A stretch of DNA of 64,000 nucleotides from Closterium sp. Naga37s-1 (GCA_947471745.1 CANJKZ010001148.1:1251001-1315000); one strand, 5' to 3'; positions 1 through 13,740 are shown, counted from the first letter of the stretch. Numbers and translations: made by a program. Notes: generated by a model not told the origin, from the letters alone.

Positions 1-1800
1 CAATGGACCGGTTGGACCAACTGGCATGTTGGCCGAATGGACCGGTTGGACCAACTGGCCTGTTGATCTAATGGACCGGTTGGACCAACTGGCCTGTTGG
101 TCATATTGACTGGTTGAACCAACCGGCCTATTGGTCCTATGGACCGGTTGGACCAACTGGCCTGTTGGTCCTATGGACCGGTTGGACCAACTAACATGTT
201 GGTCCTATGGACCGGTTGGACCAACTGGCCTATTGGTCCTATGGACTAGTTGAACCAACTGGCCTGCTGGCCCAATGAACCGGTTGGACCAACTGGCCTT
301 TTGGTCCAATGGACCGGTTGGACCAACTGACATGTTGGTCCTATGGACCGGTTGGATCAACTGGCCTGTTGATCCAATGGACCGGTAGGACCAACTGGCC
401 TGTTGGCCAAATGGACCGGTTGGACCAACTGACGTGATGGTCCTATGGACCGGTTGGACCAACCGGCCTGTTGGTCCTATAAACCAGTTGGACCAACTGG
501 CCTGTTGGTTCTATGGACCGGTTGGACCAACAGGCCTGTTGGTCCTATGGACCGGTTGGACCAACTGGCCTGTTGGTCCTATGGACAAATTGGACCAACT
601 GACGTGTTGGTCCTATGGATCGGTTGGACCAACTGAATTGTTGGTCCAATGGACCTGCTGGACCAACTGGCCTGTTGGTCATATGGATCGGTTGGACCGA
701 CTAGCTTGTTGGGCCAATGGACCGGTTGGACCAACTGGCTTATTGGTTCTATGGACTTGTTGGACCAACTGGCATGTTGGCCGAATGGATTGGTTGGACC
801 AACTGGCCTGTTGGTCCTATGGACCGGTTTGACCAACTGGCCTGTTGGTCCAATGGACCGGTTGGACCAACTGGCCTGTTTGCCGAATGGACCAGTTGGA
901 CCAACTGGACTGTTACTTTAATGGACCTGTTGGACCAAAAGGCCTGTTGGTCCAATGGATTAGTAGGACCAACTTGCCTGTTGATCCAAAGAACCAGTTG
1001 GACCAATTGGCCTGTTGGTCTTATGGACTGGTTGGACCAACTGGCCTGTTGGTTCTATGGACCGGTTGGACCAACTGGCCTGTTGGTTCTATGGACCGGT
1101 TGGACCAACTTGCCTGTTGGCCAAATGGACCGGTTGGACAAACTGGCCTGTTGGTCCTATGGACCGGTTGGACCATCTGGCTTGTTGCCCCAATGGACCG
1201 GTTGGACCAACTGGATTGTTGGTCCTATGGACTGGTTGGACCAACTGGCCTGTTGTCATATGGACTGATTGGACCAACAAAAATGTTGCTCCAACGGGCC
1301 GGTTGGAGCACATGGCATGTTGATCCAATGGACTGGTTGGACCAACTGGCATATTGATCCTATGGACTGGTTTGACCAACTGGCCTGGCCGAATGGACCG
1401 GTTGGACCAACTGGCCTATTGGTCCTATGGACCGGTAGGAGCAACTGGCGGATTGCTCCAATGGGCCGGTTGGACCAAGTGGCCTATTAGTCCTATGGAC
1501 TGGTTGGACCAACTGGCGTGTTGGCCCTATAGACCTGTTTGACCAACTGACCTGTTGGTCCTATGGACCGGTTGGACCAACAGGCATGTTGGTCCTATGG
1601 ACGGGTTGGACCAACTGGCCAGTTGCTCCAATGGACCGGGTTGGACGAACTGGCCTGTTGATCCAATGGACGGGTTGGCCCAACTGGCCTGTTGGTCCTA
1701 TGGACTGGTTTGACCAACTTGTTTGTTGGCCGAATGGACTGGTTTGACCAACTGGCCTGTTGGCCGAATGGACCGGTTGGACCAACTGGCCTGTTGGTCC
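1..1800 (+). repeat. Higher-order repeat, copy 1 of an 8.2-8.5 kb-spaced pair
   Basis: This stretch shares its order of monomer variants with about 8,470-10,020. The offset is 8,469 bp at the start (for example TCATATTGACTGGTTGAACC at 101 and 8,570) and about 8,211 bp near the end (GGGTTGGACGAACTGG near 1,640 and 9,850). The change in offset means a net loss of about 260 bp in the downstream copy or gain in the upstream one. The window edge truncates this copy, so its true left end is unknown. Confidence 0.75.
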
Positions 1801-2789
1801 TATGGACCAGTTGAACCAACTGGCCTGATGGTCCTATGGACCAATTGGACCAACTGACGTGTTGGTCCTATGGCCCAGTTGGACCAACAGGCCTATTGGT
1901 CCTATAGACTGATTGGACCAACTGGCCTGTTGGTCCTATAGACTGATTGGACCAACTGGCCTGTTGGTCCTATGCACCGGTTGGACCAACTTGCCTATTG
2001 GTCCTATAGATTGGTTGGACCAACTGGCCTGTTGCTCCAATGGACCGGTTGGACTAAGTGGCCCATTGGTCCTATGGACCGGTTGGACCAGCTGACGTGT
2101 TGGTCCTATGGACCGATTGGACCAATTGGCCTGTTGGCCAAATGGATCGGATGGACCAACTGGCCTGTTGGCCCAATGGATCGGTTGGACCGACTAGATT
2201 GTTGGTCCAATAGACCAGTTGGACCAACTGGCCTGTCGGTCCTATGGACCGGATGGACCAAGTGGCCTGTTGGCCCAATAGATCGGTTGGACCAACTAGA
2301 TTGTTGGTCCAATAGACCAGTTGGACCAACTGGCCTATTGGTCCTATAGACCGGTTGGACTAACTGGCCTGTTGGTCCTATGGACCGGTTGGACCAACTG
2401 GCCTGTTGGTCCTATGGACCGGTTGGACCAACTGGCCTGTTGGTCCTATGGACCGGTTGGACCAACTGGCCTGTTGGTCCTATGGACTGGTTGGACCAAC
2501 TGACCTATTGGTCCTATAGACCGGTTAGACCAACTGGCCTGTTGGTCCTATGGACCGATTCGACCAACTGGCCTGTTGCCCCAATGGACCGGTTGGACCA
2601 ACTGGATTGTTGGTCCAATGGACCGGGAGGACAAAGTGGCCTGTTGTCCTATGGACTCATTGGACCAACTGGCATGTTGATCCAACGGACCGGTTGGAGC
2701 AAATGGCATGTTGATCCAATGGAATGGTTGGACCAACTGGCATATTGATCCTATGGACTGGTTTGACCAACTGGCCTGGCCGAATGGAC

Positions 2790-4890
2790 CGGTTGGACCA
2801 ACTGGCCAATTGGTCCTATGGACCGGTTGGAGCAACTGGCGTATTGCTCCAATGGGCCGGTTAAACCAAGTGGCCTGTTGGTCGTATGGACTGGTTGGAC
2901 CAACTGGCGTGTTGGCCCTATTTACCTGTTTGACCAACTGACCTGTTGGTCCTATGGACCGGTTGGACCAACGGGCATGTTGGTCCTATGGACCGGTTGG
3001 ACCAACTTGCCAGTTGCTCCAATGAACCGGGTTGGACCAACTGGCCTGTTGATCCAATGGACGGGTTGGCCCAATTGGCCTATTGGTCCAATGGACTGGT
3101 TCGACCAACTGGCCTGTTGGTCTAATGGATCGGTAGGACCAATTGGCCTGTTGGTCCTATCGACCGGTTGGACCAACTGACGTATTGGTCCTATGTAACG
3201 GTTGGACCATTTTGCCTGTTAGCCTAATGGACCGGTTGGACCAACTGGCCTATTGGTCTTATGGACCGGTTGGACAAAATGGCCTGTTAGTCCTATGGGC
3301 TGCTTGGACCGACTGGCCTGTTGGCCGAATGGACCGGTTGGACCAAGTCAGCTGTTGGTCCTATGGGCTGGTTGGACCAACTGGACTGTTGGCCGAATGG
3401 ATCGGTTGGACCAACTGGATTGTTGGTCCATTGGACTTGTTGGACCACCTGGCCTGTTGGTCCTATGTATCGATTGGACAAACTGGCTTGTTGATCCAAT
3501 GGACCGGTTGGACGAACTGGCCTGTTGGTCCTATGGTCTGGTTGGACCAACTGGCATGTTGGTCCAATGGACCGCTTGGACCAAGTGGCCTGTTGGTCCT
3601 ATGGACTGGTTGGAACAACTAGTATGTTGGTCCTATGAACCGTTGGACCATTTTTCCTGTTGACCGAATGGACCGGTTAGACCAGCTGGCCTGTTGGCCG
3701 AATGGACCGGTTGGACCAACTAGCCTGTTGGTCCTATCGACCGGTTGGACCAACCGGCCTGTTGGTCCTATGGATTGGTTGGACCAATTGACGGGTTGGT
3801 CCTATGGACCGGTTGGACCAACTAGCCTGTTGGTCCAATGGACCGGTTGGACCAACTGGCCTGTTGGTCATATGGACAGGTTGGACCAACAGTATTGGTC
3901 CTACGGTCCGGTTGTACCATTTTGCATGTTGGCCGAATGGACTGGTTGGACTAGCTGGCCTGTTGGTCCTATGGACCGGTTGAACCAACTAACCTGCTGG
4001 CCCAATGAATTGGTTGGACCAACTGGCCCGTTGGCGTAATGGACCGGTTGGACCAGATGACCTGTTGCTCCTATGGGCTGGTTGGACCAACTGGCGTGTG
4101 GGCCAAATGGACCGGTTGGCCCAACTAGCCTGTTGGTCCTATGGACCGGTTGGACCAACTGGCCTGTTGGTCCTATGGACCGGTTTGTCCAACTGGCCTG
4201 TTGGTCCTATGGACCGGTTGGACCAACTGACGTGTTGGTCCTATGGATCGGTTGGACCAACTGGCCTGTTGGTCCTATGGACCGGTTGGACCAACTGACG
4301 TGTTGGTTCTATGGACTCGTTGGACCAACTGGCCTGTTGGTGCAATGGACCGGTTGGACCAACTAGCCTGTTGGCCCAATGGACCAGTTGGACCAACTGT
4401 CATGTTGGTCCTATGGACCGGTTGGAGCAACTGGCTTGATGGCCAAATGGACCGGTCGGACCAACTGGCCTGTTGCCCAATGGTTGGACCGACTGGCCTG
4501 TTGATCCTATGGACCGGTTGGACCGATTAGCCTGTTGGTCTTATGGACGGGTTGGACCAATTGGCCTGTTGGTCTTAAGGACCGGTTGGACCCACTGGAT
4601 TGTTGGTCCAATGGACCGGTTGGACCAACTGGTCTGTTGGTCCTATGGACCAGATGGACCAACTGGCCTGTTGGCCCAATGGATCTGTTGGACCAACTAG
4701 ATTGTTGGTCCAATAGACCAGTTGGACCAACTGACGTGTTGGTCTTATGGACCGGTTGGACCAACTGGCCTGTTGGTCCTACGGACCGGTTGGACCAACT
4801 GACGTGTTGGTCCTATGGACCGGTTGGACCAACTCGCCTGTTGGTCCTATGGACCGGTTGGACCAACTAGCCTGTTGGCAGTTTTGACCG
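2790..4890 (+). repeat. Higher-order repeat, 2.17-kb unit, copy 1
   Basis: About 62 monomers. Marker variants recur downstream at a constant offset: GACCGGTTGGAGCAACTGGC at 2,821 and 4,988 (offset 2,167). Later markers shift to offset 2,132 (around 3,785 and 5,917) and then to 3,249 (GTTGGCAGTTTTGACC near 4,875 and 8,124). The value 3,249 equals 2,167+575+507, so the second copy carries two extra internal tandem duplications that this copy lacks. Confidence 0.8.
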
Positions 4891-5855
4891 GTTGGACCAA
4901 CTGGCCTGTTGGTCCTATAGATCGATTGGATTAACTGGCCTGTTGGTCCTATGGACCGGTTGGACCAACTGGCCTGTTGGTCCTATAGACCGGTTGGAGC
5001 AACTGGCGTATTGCTCCAATGGGCCGGTTGGACCAAGTGGCCTGTTGGTCCTATGGACTGGTTGGACCAACTGGCGTGTTGGCCCTATTGACTTGTTTGA
5101 CCAACTGAACTGTTGGTCCTATGGACCGGTTGGACCAACGGGCATGCTGGTCCTATGGACCGGTTGGACCAACTTGCCAGTTGCTCCAATGGACCGGTTT
5201 GGACCAACTGGCCTGTTGATCCAATGGACGGGTTGGCCCAATTGGCCTATTGGTCCTATGGACTGGTTCGACCAACTGGCCTGTTGGTCTAATGGATCGG
5301 TAGGACCAATTGGCCTGTTGGTCCTATGGCCCGGTTGGACCAACTGACGTATTGGTCCTATGTAACAGTTGGACCATTATGCCTGTTAGCCTAATGGACC
5401 GGTTGGACCAACTGGTCTATTGGTCTTATGGACCGGTTGGACAAAATGGCATGTTGGTCCTATTGGCTGGTTGGACCGAGTGGCCTGTTGGCGAATGGAC
5501 CGGTTGGACCAAGTCACCTGTTGGTCCTATGGGCTGGTTGGACCAACTGGATTGTTGGTCCATTGGACTTGTTGGACCAACTGGCCTGTTGGTCCTATGG
5601 ATCGATTGGACAAACAGGCTTGTTGATCCAATGGACCGGTTGGACGAACTGGCCTGTTGGTCCTATGGTCTGGTTGGACCAACTGGCATGTTGGTCCAAT
5701 GGACCGGTTGGACCAAGTGGCCTGTTGGTCCTATGGACTGGTTGGAACAACTAGTATGTTGGTCCTATGAACCGTTGGACCATTTTTCCTGTTGACCGAA
5801 TGGACCGGTTAGGCCAGCTCGCCTGTTGGCCGAATGGACCGGTTGGACCAACTAG

Positions 5856-7005
5856 CCTGTTGGTCCTATCGACCGGTTGGACCAACCGGCCTGTTGGTCC
5901 TATGGATTGGTTGGACCAATTGACGGGTTGGTCCTATGGACCGGTTGGACCAACTGGCCAATTGGGTCAATGGACCAGTTGGACCAACTGGCCTATTGGT
6001 CCAATGGACCAGTTGGACCAACTGGCCTGTTGGTCATATGGACCGGTTGGACCAACAGTATTGGTCCTACGGACCGGTTGTACCATTTTGCATGTTGGCC
6101 GAATGGACTGGTTGGACTAGCTGGCCTATTGGTCCTATGGACCGGTTGAACCAACTGACCTGCTGGCCCAATGAATTGGTTGGACCAACTGGCCTGTTGG
6201 CGTAATGGACCGGTTGGACCAAATGACCTGTTGCTCCTATGGGCTGGTTGGACCAACTGGCGTGTGGGCCGAATGGACCGGTTGGCCCAACTAGCCTGTT
6301 GGTCCTATGGACTGGTTGGACCAACTGGCCTGTTGGTCCTATGGACCGGTTGGACCAACTGGCCTGTTGGTCCTATGGACCGGTTGGACCAACTGACGTG
6401 TTGGTCCTATGGATCGGTTGGACCAACTGGCCTGTTGGTCCTATCGACCGGTTGGACCAACCGGCCTGTTGGTCCTATGGATTGGTTGGACCAATTGACG
6501 GGTTGGTCCTATGGACCGGTTGGACCAACTGGCCAATTGGGTCAATGGACCAGTTGGACCAACTGGCCTATTGGTCCAATGGACCAGTTGGACCAACTGG
6601 CCTGTTGGTCATATGGACCGGTTGGACCAACAGTATTGGTCCTACGGACCGGTTGTACCATTTTGCATGTTGGCCGAATGGACTGGTTGGACTAGCTGGC
6701 CTATTGGTCCTATGGACCGGTTGAACCAACTGACCTGCTGGCCCAATGAATTGGTTGGACCAACTGGCCTGTTGGCGTAATGGACCGGTTGGACCAAATG
6801 ACCTGTTGCTCCTATGGGCTGGTTGGACCAACTGGCGTGTGGGCCGAATGGACCGGTTGGCCCAACTAGCCTGTTGGTCCTATGGACTGGTTGGACCAAC
6901 TGGCCTGTTGGTCCTATGGACCGGTTGGACCAACTGGCCTGTTGGTCCTATGGACCGGTTGGACCAACTGACGTGTTGGTCCTATGGATCGGTTGGACCA
7001 ACTGG
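5856..7005 (+). repeat. 575-bp tandem duplication (two copies)
   Basis: Two adjacent copies, about 5,856-6,430 and 6,431-7,005, look almost identical, with the marker TATCGACCGGTTGGACC at 5,867 and 6,442. The length is 17 monomers minus 3 nt. The 3-nt deficit is explained by one 31-bp monomer in each copy (the one containing CCAACAGTATTGGTCC). A third, partial copy follows at an offset of 507 bp (15 monomers minus 3 nt), around 7,100-7,480. Confidence 0.88.
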
Positions 7006-7099
7006 CCTGTTGGTCCTATGGACCGGTTGGACCAACTGACGTGTTGGTTCTATGGACTCGTTGGACCAACTGGCCTGTTGGTGCAATGGACCGGTTGGA

Positions 7100-7480
7100 C
7101 CAACTGGCGTGTTGGTCATATGGACCGGTTGGACCAACAGTATTGGTCCTACGGACCGGTTGTACCATTTTGCATGTTGGCCGAATGGACTGGTTGGACT
7201 AGCTGGCCTGTTGGTCCTATGGACCGGTTGAACCAACTGACCTGCTGGCCCAATGAATTGGTTGGACCAACTGGCCTGTTGGCGTAATGGACCGGTTGGA
7301 CCAAATGACCTGTTGGTCCTATGGGCTGGTTGGACCAACTGGCGTGTGGGCCGAATGGACCGGTTGGCCCAACTAGCCTGTTGGTCCTATGGACCGGTTG
7401 GACCAACTGGCCTGTTGGTCCTATGGACCGGTTGGTCCAACTGGCCTGTTGGTCCTATGGACCGGTTGGACCAACTGACG
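7100..7480 (+). repeat. Third partial copy of the CAGTATTGG unit
   Basis: Repeats the block containing CCAACAGTATTGGTCCTACG, TGTACCATTTTGCATG and GGTTGGACTAGCTGG, seen about 507 bp and 1,082 bp upstream. The same block also occurs near 3,890, 10,720 and 12,650. It therefore marks a higher-order unit distributed over 9 kb. Confidence 0.8.
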
Positions 7481-8469
7481 TGTTGGTCCTATGGATCGGT
7501 TGGACCAACTTGCCTGTTGGTCCTATGGACCGGTTGGACCAACTGACGTGTTGGTTCTATGGACTCGTTGGACCAACTGGCCTGTTGGTGCAATGGACCG
7601 GTTGGACCAACTAGCCTGTTGGCCCAATGGACCAGTTGGACCAACAGTCATGTTGGTCCTATGGACCGGTTGGAGCAACTGGCTTGATGGCCAAATGGAC
7701 CGGTCGGACCAACTGGCCTGTTGGCCCAATGGTTGGACCGACTGGCCTGTTGATCCTATGGACCGGTTGGACCGATTAGCCTGTTGGTCTTATGGACGGG
7801 CTGGACCAATTGGCCTGTTGGTCTTAAGGACCGGTTGGACCCACTGGATTGTTGGTCCAATGGACCGGTTGGACCAACTGGTCTGTTGGTCCTATGGACC
7901 GGATGGACCAACTGGCCTGTTGGCCCAATGGATCGGTTGGACCAACTAGATTGTTGGTCCAATAGACCAGTTGGACCAATTGACGTGTTGGTCCTATGGA
8001 CCGGTTGGACCAACTGGCCTGTTGGTCCTACGGACCGGTTGGACCAACTGACGTGTTGGTCCTATGGACCGGTTGGACCAACTGGCCTGTTGGTCCTATG
8101 GACCGGTTGGACCAACTAGCCTGTTGGCAGTTTTGACCGGTTGGACCAACTGGCCTGTTGGTCCTATAGACCGGTTGGACTAACTGGCCTGTTTGTCCTA
8201 TGGACCGGTTGGACCAACTGGCCTGTTGGTCCTATGGACCGGTTGGACCAACTAGCCTGTTGGTCCTATGGGACCGGTTGGACCAACTGGCCTGTTGGTC
8301 CTATGGACTGGTTGGACCAACTGGCCTGTTGGTCCTATAGACCGGTTGGACCAACTGGCCTGTTGGTCCTATGGACCGGTTGGACCAACTGGCCTGTTGC
8401 CCCAATGGACTGGTTGGACTTACTGGATTGTTGGTCCAATGGTCCGGTTGGACCAACTGGCCTGTTGTC

Positions 8470-10020
8470 CTATGGACTGATTGGACCAACTGGCATGTTG
8501 GCCAAATGGACCGGTTGGACCAACTGGCTTGTTGATCTAATGGATCGGCTGGACCAAGTGGCATGTTGGTCATATTGACTGGTTGAACCAACCGACCTAT
8601 TGGTCCTATGGGCCGGTTGGACCAACTGGCCTGTTGGTCCTATGGACCGGTTGGACCAACTTACATGTTGGTCCTATGGACCGGTTGGACCAACTGGCCT
8701 ATTGGTCCTATGGACTGGTTGAACCAACCGGCCTGCTGGCCCAATGAACCGGTTGGACCAACTGGCCTTTTGGTCCAATGGACCGGTTGGACCAACTGAC
8801 ATGTTGGTCCTATGGATCGGTTGGATCAACTGGCCTATTGATCCAATGGACCGGTTGGACCAACTGGCCTGTTGGCCAAATGGACCGGTTGGACCAACTG
8901 ACGTGTTGGTCCTATGGACCGGTTGGACCAACCGGCCTGTTGGTCCTATATACCATGTGGACCAACTGGCCTGTTGGTCCTATGGACCGGTTGGACCAAC
9001 TGGCCTGTTGGTCCTATGGACCATTTGGCCCAACTGGCTTGTTGGTCCTATGGACAAATTGGACCAACTGACGTGTTGGTCCTATGGATCGGTTGGACCA
9101 ACTGAATTGTTGGTCCAATGGACCTGCTGGAGCAACTAGCCTGTTGGTCATATGGATCGGTTGGACACACTAGCTTGTTGGGCCAATGGACCGGATGGAC
9201 CGACTGGTTTGACCAACTGGCCTGTTGGCCGAATGGACCGGTCGGACCAACTGGCCTGTTGGTCCTTTGGTCCGGTTGGACCAACCGGCATGTTGGCCAA
9301 ATGGACAGGTTGGACCATCTGGATTATTGCTTTAATGGACCTGTTGGACCATGGGCCTGTTGGTCCAATGGATTAGTAGGACCAACTTGCCTGTTGATCT
9401 TATGGACTGGTTGGACCAACTGGCCTGTTGGTTCTATGGACCGGTTGGACCAACTGGCCTGTTGGTCCTATGCACCGGTTGGAATAACTTGCCTGTTGGC
9501 CGAATGGACCAGTTGGACCAACTGGCCTTTTGGTCCTATGGACCGGTTGGACCATCTGGCCTGTTGCCCCAATGGACCGTTTGGACCAACTTGATTATTG
9601 GTCCTATGGACCGGTTGGACCAACTGGCCTATTGGTCCTATGGACCGGTAGGAGCAACTGTCGTATTGCTCCAACGGGCCAGTTGGACCAAGTGGCCTGT
9701 TAGTCCTATGGACTGGTTGGACCAACTGGCGTGTTGGCCCTATGGACCTGTTTGACAAACGGACCTGTTGGTCCTATGGACCGGTTGGACCAACGGGCAT
9801 GTTGGTCCTATGGACGGGTTGGACCAACTGGCCAGTTGCTCCAATGGACCGGGTTGGACGAACTGGCCTGTTGGTCCTATGGACTGGTTCGACCAACTGG
9901 CTTGTTGGCCGAATGGACTGGTTCGACCAACTGGCCTGTTGGCCGAATGGACCGGTTGGACAAACAGGCCTGTTTGTCCTATGGACCAATTGGACCAACT
10001 GGCCTATTGGTCCCTTGGAG
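8470..10020 (+). repeat. Higher-order repeat, copy 2 of the 8.2-8.5 kb-spaced pair
   Basis: Partner of the first 1.8 kb of the window. It shares the rare variants CATATTGACTGG, CCAACCGGCCTGCTGG, GGATTAGTAGG and GACCGGGTTGGACGAAC in the same order. Its right end runs into the ~1.9-kb duplication that starts near 10,010. Confidence 0.75.
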
Positions 10021-11775
10021 CTGTTGGACCAACTAGCCTGTTGGCCGAATGGACCGGTTGGAACAACTGGCCTGTTGGTCCTATAGACTGATTGGACCAA
10101 CTGGCCTATTGGTCTTATGGACCGGTTGGACAAAATGGCCTGTTAGTCCTATGGGCTGCTTGGACCGACTGGCCTGTTGGCCGAATGGACCAGTTGGACC
10201 AACTCACCTGTTGGTCCTATGGGGTGGTTGGACCAACTGGACTTTTGGCCGAAAGGATCGGTTGGACCAACTGGATTGTTGGTCCATTGGACCTGTTGGA
10301 CCAACTGGCCTGTTGGTCCTATGGATCGGTTGGACCAACTGGCTTGTTGATCCAATGGACCGGTTGGACGAACTGGCCTGTTGGTCCTATGGACAGGTTG
10401 GACCAAGTGGCCTGTTGGTCCTATGGACTGGTTGGAACAACTAATATGTTGGTCCTATGGACCGTTGGACCATTTTGCCTGTTGACCGAATGGACCGGTT
10501 AGACCAGCTGGCTTGCTGGCCGAATGGACCAGTTGGACCAACCGGCCTTTTGGTCCTATGGATTGGTTGGACCAATTGACAGGTTGGTCCAATGGATTGG
10601 TTGGACCAACTGGCCAATTGGGTCAATGGACTAGTTGGACCAACTGGCCTGTTGGTCCAATGGACCGGTTGGACCAACTGGCCTGTTGGTCATATGGACC
10701 GGTTGGACCAATAGTATTGGTCCTACGGACCGGTTGTACCATTTTGCATGTTGGCCGAATGGACTGGTTGGACTAGCTGGCATGTTGGTCCTATGGACCG
10801 GTTGAACCAACTGACCTGCTAACCCAATGAATTGGTTGGACCAACTAGCCTGTTGGTGTTATGGACCGGTTGGACCAAATGACCTGTTGGTCCTATGGGC
10901 TGGTTGGACCAACTGGCGTGTGGGCCGAATCGTCCGGTTGGCTCGAGTAGCCTGTTGGTCCTATGGACCGGTTGGACCAACTGGCCTGTTGGTCCTATGG
11001 ACCGGTTGGACCAACTGGCCTGTTGGTCCTATGGACCGGTTGGACCAACTGATGTGTTGGTCCTATGGATCGGTTGGACCAACTGGCCTGTTGGTCCTAT
11101 GGACCGGTTGGACCAACTGACGTGTTGGTTCTATGGACTCGTTGGACCAACTGGCCTGTTGGTGCAATGGACCGGATGTACCAACTAGCCTGTTGGCCCA
11201 ATGGACCAGTTGGACCAACTGTCATGTTGGTCCTATGGACCGGTTGGAGCAACTGTCTTGTTGGCCAAATGGACCGGTCGGACCAACTGGCCTGTTGGCC
11301 CAATGGAACGGTTGGACCGACTGGCCTGTTGATCCTATGGACCGGTTGGACCGATTAGCCTGTTGGTCTTATGGACGGGTTGGACCAATTGGCCTGTTGG
11401 TCTTAAGGACCGGTTGGACCCACTGGTCTGTTGGTCCTATGGACCGGTTGGACCAACTAACGTGTTGGTCCTATGGACCGGTTGGACCATTTTGCCTGTT
11501 GGCCGAATGGACCGGTTGGACCAACAGGCCTGTTGGTCCTATGGACTGGTTGGACCATCTAGCTTGTTGGCCGAATGGACCGCTTGGACCAACTGGCCTG
11601 TTGGTTCATGGTCCAATTGGACCAACTGGCCTGTTGGTCCTATGGACCGGTTGGACCAAAAGGCCTGTTGGCCGAATGGACCGGTTGAACCAACTGGCCT
11701 GTTGGCCCAATGGACCGGTTGGACCAACTGACGTGTTGGTCCAATGGACCGCTTGGATCAACTGGCCTGTTGGTC
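10010..11775 (+). repeat. Higher-order repeat, ~1.9-kb unit, copy 1
   Basis: Matched downstream at offsets of 1,899 bp (the CTTGGAGCTGTTGGACC region near 10,015), 1,933 bp (near 10,513) and 1,966 bp (near 11,065-11,750). The offset grows in steps of about one monomer (33-34 bp), so the second copy gained about two monomers. Confidence 0.8.
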
Positions 11776-11908
11776 CTATGGACTGGTTCGACCAACTGGC
11801 CTGTTGGCCGAATGGACCGGTTGAACCAACTGGCCTGTTTGTCCTATGGACCAATTGGACCAACTGACGTGTTGGTCCTATGGCCCTGTTGGACCAACGG
11901 GCCTATTG

Positions 11909-13740
11909 GTCCCCTGGAGCTGTTGGACCAACTAGCCTGTTGGCCGAATGGACCGGTTGGAACAACTGGCCTGTTGGTCCTATAGACTGATTGGACCAAC
12001 TGGCCTATTGGTCTTATGGACCGGTTGGACAAAATGGCCTGTTAGTCCTATGGGCTGGTTGGACCGACTGGCCTGTTGGCCGAATGGACCGGTTGGACCA
12101 ACTCACCTGTTGGTCCTATGGGCTGGTTGGACCAACTGGACTTTTGGCCGAAAGGATCGGTTGGACCAACTGGATTGTTGGTCCATTGGACCTGTTGGAC
12201 CAACTGGCCTGTTGGTCCTATGGATCAGTTGGACCAACTGGCTTGTTGATCCAATGGACCGGTTGGACGAACTGGCCTGTTGGTCCTGTGGACTGGTTGG
12301 ACCAAGTGGCATGTTGGTCCAATGGACCGGTTGGACCAAGTGGCCTGTTGGTCCTATGGACTGGTTGGAACAACTAGTATGTTGGTCCTATGGACCGTTG
12401 GACCATTTTGCCTGTTGACCGAATGGACCGGTTACACCAGCTGGCTTGCTGGCCGAATGGACCAGTTGGACCAACCGGCCTTTTGGTCCTATGGATTGGT
12501 TGGACCCATTGACGGGTTGGTCCTATGGACCGGTTGGACCAACTGGCCAATTGGGTCAATGGACTAGTTGGATCAACTGGCCTGTTGGTCCAATGGACCG
12601 GTTGGACCAACTGGCCTGTTGGTCATATGGACCGGTTGGACCAATAGTATTGGTCCTACGGACCGGTTGTACCATTTTGCATGTTGGCCGAATGGACCGG
12701 TTGGACTAGCTGGCCTGTTGGTCCTATGGACCGGTTGAACCAACTGACCTGCTGCCCAATGAATTGGCTGGACCAACTAGCCTGTTGGTGTTATGGACCG
12801 GTTGGACCAAATGACCTGTTGGTCCTATGGGCTGGTTGGACCAACAGGCGTGTGGGCCGAATCGTCCGGTTGGCTCGAGTAGCCTGTTGGTCGTATGGAC
12901 CGGTTGGACCAACTGGCCTGTTGGTCCTATGGACCGGTTGGACCAACTGGCCTGTTGGTCCTATGGACCGGTTGGACCAACTGGCCTGTTGGTCCTATGG
13001 ACCGGTTGGACCAACTGACGTGTTGGTCCTATGGATCGGTTGGACCAACTGGCCTGTTGGTCCTATGGACCGGTTGGACCAACTGACGTGTTGGTTCTAT
13101 GGACTCGTTGGACCAACTGGCCTGTTGGTGCAATGGACCGGTTGGACCAACTAGCCTGTTGGCCCAATGGACCAGTTGGACCAACTGTCATGTTGGTCCT
13201 ATGGACCGGTTGGAGCAACTGTCTTGTTGGCCAAATGGACCGGTCGGACCAACTGGCCTGTTGGCCCAATGGAACGGTTGGACCGACTGGCCTGTTGATC
13301 CTATGGACCGGTTGGACCGATTAGCCTGTTGGTCTTATGGACGGGTTGGACCAATTGGCCTGTTGGTCTTAAGGACCGGTTGGACCCACTGGTCTGTTGG
13401 TCCTATGGACCGGTTGGACCAACTAACGTGTTGGTCCTATGGACCGGTTGGACCATTTTGCCTGTTGGCCGAATGGACCGGTTGGACCAACAGGCCTGTT
13501 GGTCCTATGGACTGGTTGGACCATCTAACTTGTTGGCCGAATGGACCGCTTGGACCAACTGGCCTGTTGGTTCATGGTCCAATTGGACCAACTGGCGTGT
13601 TGGTCCTATGGACCGGTTGGACCAAAAGGCCTGTTGGCCGAATGGGCCGGTTGAACCAACTGGCCTGTTGGCCCAATGGACCGGTTGGACCAACTGACGT
13701 GTTGGTCCAATGGACCGCTTGGATCAACTGGCCTGTTGGC
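11909..13740 (+). repeat. Higher-order repeat, ~1.9-kb unit, copy 2
   Basis: Adjacent partner of 10,010-11,775. It shares CCTGGAGCTGTTGGACC, GGCCGAAAGGATCGG, CCGAATCGTCCGGTTGGCTC and GGTTCATGGTCCAATTGG in the same order. It ends in a fresh two-monomer (68-bp) duplication. Confidence 0.8.

Larger units (their letters stand above)
4957..8139 (+). repeat. Higher-order repeat, 2.17-kb unit, copy 2 (expanded)
   Basis: Second copy of the 2,790-4,890 unit, enlarged by about 1.08 kb through internal duplications of 575 bp and about 507 bp. Its end is marked by the same unusual GTTGGCAGTTTTGACC monomer as copy 1. This monomer is seen nowhere else in the window as far as I can tell. Confidence 0.8.
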
